Assembly (NCBI GenBank): GCA_002479075.1
Contig: DLLG01000020.1
Coordinates: 448 to 64,447 of the forward strand
Direction: 5' to 3'
DNA from: Clostridiales bacterium UBA7568
Lineage (GTDB): Bacteria > Bacillota > Clostridia > Oscillospirales > CAG-272
DNA: 64,000 nucleotides
Below, piece by piece: positions 17,229-24,520 of the stretch. How positions within the stretch are numbered: the first letter of the stretch is position 1; each line of letters begins with the position of its first letter. The position numbers and the translations under genes are program-made. The notes under the pieces were generated by a model. It made no database searches. It was not told the origin of the DNA and saw only the letters and a program-made list of their open reading frames with translations.

Positions 17229-17439
17229 TTATTTTTTGCTCCTTTGAGAGTTATTTTTGAATTTTTCCGATAGTTACACATTTTGATACAGAATATATTA
17301 TACTATATATCTCCTGCGAATACCATATAAAATTGTTAAAAAAATCAAAACTTTGCCCGTTGCAGACCCGTTTTCCGCCGCGACCTTCAGGGCTTTGACG
17401 TTTTTCCGATAAATTTTCGAACATTTGTTCGGAAATCTC

Positions 17440-17468
17440 TTTACAAACGACGAAAAATATGGTATAAT
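17440..17468 (+). promoter_or_regulatory. Promoter of the phage-lysis-like gene pair
   Basis: TTTACA (17440-17445) and TATAAT (17463-17468) with a 17-bp spacer. It fixes the transcription start near 17475, so the long open frame that begins at 17425 cannot be the real coding start. Confidence 0.8.
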
Positions 17469-17556
17469 AGGGGAGCAATCGGAAAGATTGCTTTGCGTGC
17501 AACCCTTACCGAAAAGATTTTCGCACGCGAGCGGGGAAAAACCAAGGCGAAAGCGG

Positions 17557-17889
17557 GTGATCCCTCTGGGAGACTTTATCTCAGAAAAAGAAGAAAACAT
17601 TTCTCCCTCGCAGGGAGAGCGCATTGTCAAGATCGAGGAGCGGGAGAAGATCAATTCACACAGGATCGATAAGCTCGAAGCCCTCGCCAATGCGATAAAC
17701 AGTCAGAACGAAAACATAACCCGTCTTGTCATTCAGCTTGAGGAAGCAAACCGCAGGCTCGAAAATCAGGACGAGCGGCTTTGCGATATAGAAAAGCGTC
17801 CTCTCATCAGGTTTGCCTCGGTCGTAAAGGCGGTCATATCCGCAGTTGCGGGGGCGATTGCGGGTGCGCTTTTCAGCCTGCTTTTTTAA
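17557..17889 (+). CDS. Small coiled-coil protein with C-terminal membrane anchor (XhlA-like architecture)
   Basis: I place the start at the GTG at 17557, eight bases after AAGGCG and downstream of the promoter, giving 110 residues. The protein is strongly charged and helical: VKIEEREKINSHRIDKLE, then an Asn/Gln-rich heptad region (about residues 45-85), and a C-terminal hydrophobic helix VVKAVISAVAGAIAGALFSLLF. A soluble coiled coil followed by one C-terminal membrane helix is the layout of XhlA-type proteins of phage lysis modules. The resemblance is architectural; I cannot confirm homology. The next gene is a holin-like protein, and both share one promoter and one terminator, which supports a lysis-type pair. 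Confidence 0.65.
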   Translation: MIPLGDFISEKEENISPSQGERIVKIEEREKINSHRIDKLEALANAINSQNENITRLVIQLEEANRRLENQDERLCDIEKRPLIRFASVVKAVISAVAGAIAGALFSLLF

Positions 17890-17900
17890 AACTACGGAAA

Positions 17901-17933
17901 GGAGAAAATCTCCGCCGTAGCAAAGCGGCGGAG
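17901..17933 (+). promoter_or_regulatory. Hairpin sequestering the ribosome-binding site of the holin-like gene
   Basis: A perfect 8-bp GC-rich stem, CTCCGCCG (17910-17917) with CGGCGGAG (17926-17933), encloses the GGAG that serves the ATG at 17944. An alternative short hairpin, GGAGA-AAA-TCTCC (17901-17913), shares its 3' arm with the first arm of the strong stem, so the two are mutually exclusive. This suggests translational control of the second gene. Confidence 0.55.
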
Positions 17934-17943
17934 TCGTTATGTT

Positions 17944-18264
17944 ATGCTTGAATTTATATCGGAGTATTGGCTTTTGGCAGTTGCTCTCGCCGCGTTTGCG
18001 GCAGCGATGGTCATTCTTGTCCGCAAGGGCTACACAAGAGAGGCGAAGGCGATTGCGCTTTCGCTTGTCGCAGGAGCGGAGGAGCGGTTCGGAAGCGGTA
18101 CGGGAGAGATAAAATATTCGGCGGTTGCGGCGGCGCTGTACAGTCGGCTGCCGTATGCGGCAAGGCTCCTGATTGACGAAAAAACGATCTCGTCAATCAT
18201 CGAGGAAGCCGTCCGCAAGCTGAAAAAGTATCTTTCGGAAGAAGAAAAAGTTTCTGACAAATGA
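17944..18264 (+). CDS. Phage holin-like protein (LLH-type)
   Basis: A 106-residue protein with an N-terminal membrane helix (about residues 5-27) and a helical C-terminal part containing GSGTGEIKYSAVAAALYSRLP and IDEKTISSIIEEAVRKLKKYL. The GSGTGxxKxxxV and KTIxxxIEExV elements resemble the LLH group of phage holins common in prophages of gut Clostridia. Holins make lesions in the membrane and release endolysin. No endolysin, tail or integrase gene is nearby, so this is either a remnant or a domesticated gene. Translation probably starts at the ATG at 17944, ten bases after GGAG; a second out-of-frame ATG lies at 17939. The upstream hairpin may restrain translation. A strong terminator follows the stop codon. 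Confidence 0.7.
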   Translation: MLEFISEYWLLAVALAAFAAAMVILVRKGYTREAKAIALSLVAGAEERFGSGTGEIKYSAVAAALYSRLPYAARLLIDEKTISSIIEEAVRKLKKYLSEEEKVSDK

Positions 18265-18265
18265 T

Positions 18266-18294
18266 AAAAAACGGTGCCTTGCGCACCGTTTTTT
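18266..18294 (+). terminator. Intrinsic terminator of the phage-lysis-like unit
   Basis: A stem ACGGTGC/GCACCGT, extended by A/T pairs (18266-18277 with 18283-18294), ends in a run of six T. It begins within two bases of the stop codon. Confidence 0.9.
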
Positions 18295-18395
18295 GCTTAT
18301 AAAGGCTCAAAAGACAAAACGGAGCGATACATCCCCTTTTCTTTCCTTTGTCCATAAGTCGAAGAATGTCATATTATGTAGAGGAGGTGATTTCC

Positions 18396-19697
18396 TTGAG
18401 GGAGAAAATAAAGGCAGTCAAATTCGGGGGAAGCTCCCTTTGCGACGCAAAAAGAATAGACAATGCGGCAAAGATCGTCCTTTCGGAGAGCGGGCGGCGG
18501 TATGTTGCCGTCAGTGCGCCGGGAAGAAGATTTCCGGGCGACGAAAAGATAACAGATATGCTGTACGGCGCGTTTATGTCAACAGGAGACGACTTTTATT
18601 CTATGCTCGAAAAAATAAAATCCCGTTTTGACGGGATAATCTCCGAGCTTGCCGTTCACGTCTCGCTCGACGAAGACTTTTCCGAGCTTCTCTATGCGAG
18701 AAAGAATTATTTCGGCAGGGACTATTTTGCGTCCCGGGGGGAATATTTCTGCGCAAGGATCTTTGCGTCATACCTCGGCTATGATTTTGTCGATGCCGCA
18801 AAATGCGTTTTCTTCGGCGAGGACGGAGCGTTTCTTCCGGAGGTGACGAAAAGACGGACTGCAGCAGAGCTTTCCGGAATAGAACGGGCGGTCGTGCCGG
18901 GGTTTTACGGCAGTATGCCCGGAGGAACGCTCAAAACCTTCGATCGCGGCGGCTCGGATATAACGGGAGCGATTCTCGCCTCCGCCGCAGGCTGCGACGA
19001 ATACGAAAACTGGACAGATGTCCCCGGATTTATGTCCGCGGACCCGAAAACTGTTGACAATCCGAAAACTATCGGTATAATAACATATAAAGAGCTCCGG
19101 CGACTCTCCTTTATGGGAGCCGGCGTGCTTCACGAGGATTCCGTTCTCCCGCTGATGAGCGAGAAAATCCCCGTAATAATCAAGAGCACCCTCGACCCCT
19201 CCGCGCCGGGCACGCGAGTCGTCCCGTATATGGACAAAAAAGAAAATGCCGTCTGCGGCATAGCGGGGAAAAAGGGATTTTCGGTCATCCGTATATGCAA
19301 AACGAAGATCGGAACAAGCGCGGCGGACGCGGAAAAGATTGCAAGGTTACTTGCGCAAAGGGATGTTTTTCCCGTCTGCGTTTCGTCCGGAATCGACTGT
19401 GTTTCGCTGACCGTTCCGAGGAGCGGGCTCTGCGGAAAAGAGGATTACATCCGCAATGAGATCTGCGCCTGCACAGAGCCCTCGTGCGTAACGCTCGTCG
19501 GCGACTGTGCGCTGATTGCGATAGTCGGCGCGGACATCGGGCAAAGGCTTTCCGAGATATTCTCTGCGCTGGACGAGGAAAGCATCGCTGTAAGCTCTGT
19601 CGATGCGGGCTCCGGCGACGGAGCGATCACCGTCGGCGTTGCGGAAAAGGATCTTAACCGCGCAATAAAAGCTCTTTACAGAAAACTGATAAAGTAG
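18396..19697 (+). CDS. Aspartate kinase
   Basis: Aspartate kinase phosphorylates aspartate, the first step to lysine, threonine and methionine. I place the start at the TTG at 18396, five bases after a near-perfect AGGAGGTGA, giving 433 residues; the frame opens upstream at 18348. The kinase domain begins VKFGGSSLCDAKRI and includes FDRGGSDITGAILASA and WTDVPGFMSADPK. The C-terminal third holds two ACT-type segments (GFSVIRICKTKIGTSAADA and CALIAIVGADIGQRLSEIF...VDAGSGDGAITVGV), which normally bind a feedback inhibitor such as lysine or threonine. A weak promoter-like pair (TTGTCC-18-TATTAT, 18348-18377) lies upstream. An ECF transporter gene follows 11 bp downstream. Confidence 0.93.
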   Translation: MREKIKAVKFGGSSLCDAKRIDNAAKIVLSESGRRYVAVSAPGRRFPGDEKITDMLYGAFMSTGDDFYSMLEKIKSRFDGIISELAVHVSLDEDFSELLYARKNYFGRDYFASRGEYFCARIFASYLGYDFVDAAKCVFFGEDGAFLPEVTKRRTAAELSGIERAVVPGFYGSMPGGTLKTFDRGGSDITGAILASAAGCDEYENWTDVPGFMSADPKTVDNPKTIGIITYKELRRLSFMGAGVLHEDSVLPLMSEKIPVIIKSTLDPSAPGTRVVPYMDKKENAVCGIAGKKGFSVIRICKTKIGTSAADAEKIARLLAQRDVFPVCVSSGIDCVSLTVPRSGLCGKEDYIRNEICACTEPSCVTLVGDCALIAIVGADIGQRLSEIFSALDEESIAVSSVDAGSGDGAITVGVAEKDLNRAIKALYRKLIK

Positions 19698-19708
19698 AGG
19701 ATTTTGAA

Positions 19709-20299
19709 ATGAAAAACAAACGTCTGCGCACAATGGTAAAGCTCGCAATGCTCGTTGCGTTGCTTGCAATATTCTGCTTTACCCCGCTCGGCTTTTTGAA
19801 AATAGGCATAGTTGAAATAACCTTCAATATGATACCGATCATAATCGGCGCGATAGCGGTCGGGCCCGCCGCAGGTGCCGTTCTCGGCGCACTTTTCGGC
19901 GCGGCGAGCTTCTGGCAATGCTTCGGGCAGAGCACCTTCGGAACGTTACTGTTCGGAGTAAATCCCTTTTATACGGCGATAATATGCTTTGTGCCGAGAA
20001 TTCTGGCAGGGCTTCTCCCCGGGCTGATTTTCCGCGCAATGACCGCAAAAAAGGACAACGTCGCCGCATATTTCGTCTCCGCCGCCGTCGGCTCGCTTAC
20101 AAACACCGTCCTTTTTGTCGGCGGGTTCTGCCTTCTTTTCAAGGACACGATGCTCGGTATGGCAGGCGAACAGGGGCTCTCCCCTCTCGCGTTCATAGCC
20201 GCTGCGTTTCTTCTCAATGCAACGGTTGAGCTCGTTGCAAACACGGCGATTTCCGCAGGCGTTTCAAAAGCATTGACAAAATTCGAAAGCGCAAAATGA
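19709..20299 (+). CDS. ECF transporter S component (vitamin uptake)
   Basis: A 196-residue integral membrane protein with about six hydrophobic segments. It is typical of the substrate-binding S component of energy-coupling-factor importers: KLAMLVALLAIFCFTPLGFLKIG near the start, then ITFNMIPIIIGAIAVGPAAGAVLGALFGAASF, a stretch characteristic of the pantothenate/folate-like branch. It would use a shared EcfA/A'/T module encoded elsewhere. The substrate cannot be read from sequence alone; pantothenate is a reasonable guess. The gene lies 11 bp after the aspartate kinase gene and ends in a terminator, so the two may be co-transcribed. Confidence 0.88.
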   Translation: MKNKRLRTMVKLAMLVALLAIFCFTPLGFLKIGIVEITFNMIPIIIGAIAVGPAAGAVLGALFGAASFWQCFGQSTFGTLLFGVNPFYTAIICFVPRILAGLLPGLIFRAMTAKKDNVAAYFVSAAVGSLTNTVLFVGGFCLLFKDTMLGMAGEQGLSPLAFIAAAFLLNATVELVANTAISAGVSKALTKFESAK

Positions 20300-20305
20300 T
20301 AATCG

Positions 20306-20331
20306 AAAAGGCGACCGACGGTCGCCTTTTT
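20306..20331 (+). terminator. Intrinsic terminator after the ECF S-component gene
   Basis: An 11-bp stem, AAAAGGCGACC with GGTCGCCTTTT (20306-20330), has a 3-nt loop and a T run. Because of its symmetry it may also serve the convergent minus-strand gene ending at 20350. Confidence 0.88.
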
Positions 20332-20349
20332 AATTTGCGCAAAATCCGC

Positions 20350-20676
20350 TTACCCCTGCGCTTCCCTTTCCTTATCCAGCTTTTTGTTTCTGAAATAGAG
20401 CGAAGCGTCAATCGTTATCGCAACAAAATTGATTATGTAAAACGAAAAGCTTAGCCAGAAGAGAAAGCCGGAGCTTTCAAGCGAGGGCGAGGAAAGATAT
20501 ATTATTTTTCTCGCAATACCGAAGGCGTAGCCGATGAGCAGGAACACCTCAAAGAACAGGCTTTTCCCTTTCGCCGTGCGTGAGATCCAGGATTTTCTGA
20601 TCGATATGGGCCAGGAAAGCCCGAAGCAAAGGATCGTAAGCGCCTCCAAGAGGTCAACAAGCTGTGTGACGGTCAT
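20350..20676 (-). CDS. Small membrane protein, PQ-loop-like
   Basis: A 108-residue protein with three hydrophobic segments (about residues 8-24, 42-61 and 70-93). The sequence CFGLSWPISIRKSWISRTAKGKSLFFE looks like half of a PQ-loop/SWEET-type repeat, in which a Pro-rich kink is followed by a basic loop. Similar small proteins are common in Clostridia, but their function is unknown. It lies 12 bp downstream of the flavoprotein gene on the same strand and may be co-transcribed with the oxidoreductase pair. Confidence 0.65.
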   Translation of the reverse strand: MTVTQLVDLLEALTILCFGLSWPISIRKSWISRTAKGKSLFFEVFLLIGYAFGIARKIIYLSSPSLESSGFLFWLSFSFYIINFVAITIDASLYFRNKKLDKEREAQG

Positions 20677-20687
20677 TTTGTTTCTCC

Positions 20688-22295
20688 TTATATTTCTGTT
20701 TTTTTGTATCTGTAATCCGGCAGAAGCATAGGAGAGACGGCGTCCGTTGCAATTTTCGCCGCCGCAAGCTCCGCTTCAAACCTGTTTATATGCTCAAGCG
20801 CAAGCGCTCCGACGGTCGTTCTTCCCGCCTTTTCCGCCGCGTTTTTTCCGGCAATTCTCCCGAAAACGATTATATCCGCAAGGGCGTTTCCCATCAGCCT
20901 GTTCCTGCCGTGTATCCCGCCGGCGACCTCGCCGCACGCATACAGATTTTCAACGTTCGGCGTCATACAATCCGAATTTATGTCAAGCCCGCCGTTCTGA
21001 TAATGCAGCGTCGGGCAGACGGCAACCGGCTCGCGACGAATATCTATCCCGCAGGATAAAAACATACGGAGCATAGCGGGAAGTCGCTTTTGGACAGTCC
21101 CCTCGCCGCCGAGCTTTTCTATCATCGGTGTGTCAAGCCAGACGGCTTTTCCGCTCCCCGTATCAATTCCCTTGCCCCTGCCGAAGCATTCGCGGATAAT
21201 TGCCGCCGTCGTAACGTCGCGCGTTTCCAAAGGGTTCACAAAAGCCTCGCCGTCCCTGTTTATCAGCCTTGCGCCGAGCGATCGTGCTTTTTCCGTCACA
21301 AGCGCGCCGAGGATCTGCTGCGGATATGCCGCACCCGTCGGATGATACTGAAGCGAATCCGCAAGGAAAAGCCCTGCGCCCGCCCTGTAACCGAGGACGA
21401 GCCCGTCTGCCGTCGCTCCGTAATGGTTTGAGGTCGGAAAACCGCCGCAATGCAGGCGTCCCGCCCCTCCCGTCGCAATTATGACGGTCTTTGCCCTCGC
21501 AACGGACACCTCCTCCGTCACCGTGTTCATAAGGACGGCTCCCGCCGCCTTCCCTTCTTCATCAAGGATAAGCTCGATTGCGGACGTATAATCGATAACG
21601 GGTATTCCGAGGCTTTCCGCCTCGTCCCGCAAGGTCCTCATTATCTCCGCTCCCGTACAGTCTCTTGCGGAATGCATTCTTTTGCGGCAGGTGCCGCCGC
21701 CGTGCGTCATAACCGATGTGCCGTCCGGCTCTCTGTCAAACTCGACTCCGAGATCGGAAAGCCATTTTATCGCTTCCGGCGCTTCTGTTACGAGCTTTTC
21801 CAAAAGCTCTTTTTTTGCGGCAAAACGACCGCCGCCGAAGGCGTCAAGAAAATGCAGAGCGGGCGAATCGTTTTCGCCCTCCGCCGCCTGAATTCCGCCC
21901 TCCGCCATTATCGTGTTCGAATCGCCTATGCGCAGCTTCGTGACGATAAGCACGTCGGCTCCGGCTTTCCTTGCCTCGATCGCCGCCACGGTTCCCGCTC
22001 CCCCGCCGCCGATTATAAGAACGTCAACGTCGTATTTTATATCGGAAAGGTCAATCCTCTCCGTGTTTATCCTGCTATGCGCTTCAAGCAGATCGCAAAG
22101 CTCGCGCGGAACGCTTTTTCCCTTGTCCGCGCCGACGGAAAGCGGCTTGAATCCGCTCTTTTTATAGTCGGGGTGATATGCGGAGAGGAGCTGCTCCCGC
22201 TGTTCCTCCGTAAGGCGCGGAGGCTCGTATGCCATATTCTTTTCTCTCGCCGCGCAAAGCAGCTCAATCGACTCTCTGAATTCTTCGGAATACAA
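20688..22295 (-). CDS. FAD-binding flavoprotein of the fumarate reductase/succinate dehydrogenase family
   Basis: A 535-residue flavoprotein. The dinucleotide-binding motif DVLIIGGGGAGTVAAIEA starts at about residue 88 after an N-terminal extension of about 85 residues. The family hallmarks MAEGGIQAAEG, HSARDCTGAEIMRTL, YHPTGAAYPQQ and NRLMGNALADIIVFGRIAG are present. It is the large subunit of a FrdA/SdhA/NadB-like oxidoreductase, with the iron-sulfur partner 12 bp upstream. No membrane-anchor subunit is nearby, so the pair is probably soluble or uses an unknown partner. The start is a TTG preceded by AAGGAG at eight bases. The substrate is not determined; fumarate is only one possibility. 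Confidence 0.88.
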   Translation of the reverse strand: MYSEEFRESIELLCAAREKNMAYEPPRLTEEQREQLLSAYHPDYKKSGFKPLSVGADKGKSVPRELCDLLEAHSRINTERIDLSDIKYDVDVLIIGGGGAGTVAAIEARKAGADVLIVTKLRIGDSNTIMAEGGIQAAEGENDSPALHFLDAFGGGRFAAKKELLEKLVTEAPEAIKWLSDLGVEFDREPDGTSVMTHGGGTCRKRMHSARDCTGAEIMRTLRDEAESLGIPVIDYTSAIELILDEEGKAAGAVLMNTVTEEVSVARAKTVIIATGGAGRLHCGGFPTSNHYGATADGLVLGYRAGAGLFLADSLQYHPTGAAYPQQILGALVTEKARSLGARLINRDGEAFVNPLETRDVTTAAIIRECFGRGKGIDTGSGKAVWLDTPMIEKLGGEGTVQKRLPAMLRMFLSCGIDIRREPVAVCPTLHYQNGGLDINSDCMTPNVENLYACGEVAGGIHGRNRLMGNALADIIVFGRIAGKNAAEKAGRTTVGALALEHINRFEAELAAAKIATDAVSPMLLPDYRYKKTEI

Positions 22296-22307
22296 CTCTC
22301 CGTCTCC

Positions 22308-22982
22308 TTATTTTTCGATTTCTCTTTTGTTATAAAGCTCTTTTATCTCGTCCTCCGGCATTTCCGCAAGCGACCTTAAAAGCTCGTTGCATTTGCCTTC
22401 GTTTATCTCTTTTATGCGGGCTTCAAGCCGTTTTAACTCCGGAAGAAGGTATCTGCCGTTCAGCCTGCGCGCAAGCATTGCAACCTGCGGCTGATCTATC
22501 TTTGCGGGGCAACGTGTGGCGCACATTCCGCACATAACGCATTCAAACGACACCTCCGCGCATTTTCCGATTTCTCCCCCGCGCGCATATGCGATATATT
22601 GTCTGACATCTATACCCTGCGGGCAGACCTTCGTGCAGGCACCGCAGGAAACGCAGGCGTCAATCTCCGGATAAATCCGGCGTATCGACTGTCCCGTCGG
22701 CTCGATTTTTTCAATATCGCAGGTGCGCCCGCCGCGCCGGAGCAAAGGAAAAGAATCTATGCACATACCGTCTTCAACGGTTTTTCTGCAGGCAAGGCAG
22801 GTATAAACGGTGCTCTCGCCGCCGATACGGTAGCAAACGGCGCAAGCGCCGCAAAAGCCGCCGCGGCAACCGCAGCCCTCCGTCAGCCTGTATCCCGCAT
22901 ATTCCATTGCGCGCAGAACCGTCATCCCCTGCGGGACGGAATATTCCTTGCCGAAAAGATAAATGCTCAGCGCTTTTTCCAT
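22308..22982 (-). CDS. Iron-sulfur subunit with 2Fe-2S and two 4Fe-4S motifs
   Basis: A 224-residue protein that accepts or delivers electrons for the flavoprotein encoded next to it. The N-terminal ferredoxin-like domain has GCGCRGGFCGACAVCY and a later TCLAC (a 2Fe-2S pattern, about residues 36-65). The C-terminal half carries CVSCGACTKVCPQGI and CVMCGMCATRCPAKI, each a C-x2-C-x2-C-x3-C 4Fe-4S site. A helical Lys/Glu-rich tail follows. It resembles the FrdB/SdhB partner but has no third class of cluster. The start is the ATG at 22982 with AAAGGAG nine bases upstream. The gene is divergent from the Na+-pump decarboxylase operon. Confidence 0.88.
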   Translation of the reverse strand: MEKALSIYLFGKEYSVPQGMTVLRAMEYAGYRLTEGCGCRGGFCGACAVCYRIGGESTVYTCLACRKTVEDGMCIDSFPLLRRGGRTCDIEKIEPTGQSIRRIYPEIDACVSCGACTKVCPQGIDVRQYIAYARGGEIGKCAEVSFECVMCGMCATRCPAKIDQPQVAMLARRLNGRYLLPELKRLEARIKEINEGKCNELLRSLAEMPEDEIKELYNKREIEK

Positions 22983-23113
22983 ATCCTGCGGCTCCTTTCC
23001 TCCGGTGCTTCCGGAAACATATCAAGACGTATTTTATCACAACTCCGCCGATTATGCAATTAAAATTTTTATTCCGCCGGCTGCACGACTTCGGAAAAAT
23101 ATTCATAATATAC

Positions 23114-23142
23114 TTGAAAAAAGAAAGAATATGTGATAGGAT
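23114..23142 (+). promoter_or_regulatory. Promoter of the decarboxylase beta/gamma operon
   Basis: TTGAAA (23114-23119) and TAGGAT (23137-23142) with a 17-bp spacer, about 45 bp upstream of the start codon at 23185. Confidence 0.6.
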
Positions 23143-23184
23143 TTATCCGCTGTTAATTTCTAACCCCGATTTGGAGGACTCTTT

Positions 23185-24312
23185 ATGGGAGCATTGTTTT
23201 CAAACATTACAAACATAACGTGGCAACAGGTCGTTATGTGGATAATCGGCGGGGTGCTGATATACCTCGCAATAAAAAAGGATATGGAGCCGACTCTTCT
23301 TCTGCCGATGGGCTTCGGCGCGATTCTCGTCAACCTGCCGCTTTCCGGCGCGGTCACGCAGATTTATGACGGCGTAAAAGAAATCGGCGTTATCGACGTG
23401 CTCTTCGAATCCGGCATAGCAAACGAGCTTTTCCCGCTCCTGCTCTTCATCGGCATCGGAGCGATGATCGATTTCGAGCCGCTTCTTTCAAACCCCAAGC
23501 TGATGATCTTCGGCGCGGCGGCGCAGTTCGGTATTTTCTTTACGTTCAGCCTTGCGGCGCTCCTCGGCTTTGATATAAAGGACGCGGCGTCCATCGGCGT
23601 TATCGGTACGGCGGACGGACCGACATCGATCTTCGTTGCAAACTTTCTCGGCTCAAAATATCTCGGAGCGATAATGGTTGCGGCGTATTCTTATATGGCT
23701 CTCGTTCCGATCATTCAGCCGCCCGTCATCAAGCTGCTGACAACGAAAAAGGAACGTCTCATCCGTATGCCTTATCAGGAAAAGTCCGTTTCGAAAACGA
23801 CCAAGATCCTTTTCCCGATAATCATAACTATGATAACGGGCATCGTTTCTCCGAGAAGCGTTGCGCTCATCGGATTTCTTATGTTCGGAAACCTGCTCCG
23901 CGAATGCGGCGTGCTCGATTCGCTCTCCGAAACGGCGCAGAAGGTGCTTTCAAACCTTGTGACGATTCTTCTCGGAATCACTATCGCAACAAAGATGCAG
24001 GCTGAATACTTCCTCACGACAGACACACTTATCATAATCGCGCTCGGACTTGTCGCATTCATATTCGATACGGCGGGCGGCGTTATAATCGCAAAGCTGA
24101 TAAACCTCTTCCTGCCGAAGGACAAGAAGATAAACCCGATGATCGGCGCGGCAGGCATTTCTGCATTCCCGATGTCCGCAAGAGTCGTTCACAAAATGGG
24201 GCTGAAGGAGGATCCGCAGAACTTCCTTCTTATGCATTCGATAGGCGTAAACGTTTCGGGGCAGATTGCCTCCGTCATCGCAGGCGGACTTCTGCTGACA
24301 TTGCTCGGTTAA
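23185..24312 (+). CDS. oadB: Sodium ion-translocating decarboxylase, beta subunit
   Basis: The beta subunit is the multi-pass membrane component that decarboxylates carboxybiotin and exports Na+ in oxaloacetate, methylmalonyl-CoA or glutaconyl-CoA decarboxylases. The 375-residue protein has about nine to eleven hydrophobic segments. Family motifs are visible: MGFGAILVNLPL, LFIGIGAMIDFEPLLSNPK, IGVIGTADGPTSIFVANFLG (with the conserved Asp of the sodium/proton path), and the C-terminal IGAAGISAFPMSARV and GVNVSGQIASVIAGG. The alpha subunit and biotin carrier are not in the window; only a small gamma-like protein follows. Which acid is used therefore cannot be decided. The gene is divergent from a flavoprotein/iron-sulfur pair. 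Confidence 0.95.
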   Translation: MGALFSNITNITWQQVVMWIIGGVLIYLAIKKDMEPTLLLPMGFGAILVNLPLSGAVTQIYDGVKEIGVIDVLFESGIANELFPLLLFIGIGAMIDFEPLLSNPKLMIFGAAAQFGIFFTFSLAALLGFDIKDAASIGVIGTADGPTSIFVANFLGSKYLGAIMVAAYSYMALVPIIQPPVIKLLTTKKERLIRMPYQEKSVSKTTKILFPIIITMITGIVSPRSVALIGFLMFGNLLRECGVLDSLSETAQKVLSNLVTILLGITIATKMQAEYFLTTDTLIIIALGLVAFIFDTAGGVIIAKLINLFLPKDKKINPMIGAAGISAFPMSARVVHKMGLKEDPQNFLLMHSIGVNVSGQIASVIAGGLLLTLLG

Positions 24313-24325
24313 GGTGGTGAAGGGT

Positions 24326-24475
24326 ATGAATATAAATTTTGACGCGTTTCTCGGTACCCTGCCGATTATGGCAAAAGGTATGGCGGGAATATTTATCGTA
24401 ACAATCGTGATAATTCTCTCCGTTGTGCTCCTCGGAGTGCTGACAAAGCCGAAAAACGGCGGAGATAAGGAATAA
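24326..24475 (+). CDS. Small single-helix protein, probable decarboxylase gamma subunit (OadG-like)
   Basis: A 49-residue protein that starts 14 bp after the beta subunit gene, behind GGTGGTGAAGGG. It has one hydrophobic helix (GIFIVTIVIILSVVLLGVL) and a short basic tail, TKPKNGGDKE. This is the layout of the gamma subunit of sodium-pumping decarboxylases: one helix and a polar C-terminus, here shorter than the usual 80-120 residues. Position and topology support the call; sequence similarity is too limited to be sure. A terminator follows the stop codon. Confidence 0.7.
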   Translation: MNINFDAFLGTLPIMAKGMAGIFIVTIVIILSVVLLGVLTKPKNGGDKE

Positions 24476-24483
24476 AAAAGAAG

Positions 24484-24517
24484 ATCGGAGATGGCAGGAA
24501 GCCTTCTCCGATTTTTT
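24484..24517 (+). terminator. Terminator between the decarboxylase operon and the convergent ABC gene
   Basis: The stem ATCGGAGA/TCTCCGAT (24484-24491 with 24505-24512) has a 13-nt loop and a T run (24512-24517). An A run on its 5' side could make it bidirectional for the convergent gene ending at 24521. Confidence 0.75.
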
Positions 24518-24520
24518 CTG

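Noticed and set aside
17425..17556. Upstream extension of the coiled-coil gene to a TTG at 17425
   Set aside because: A consensus promoter (17440-17468) lies inside that extension, so it cannot be translated from that transcript.
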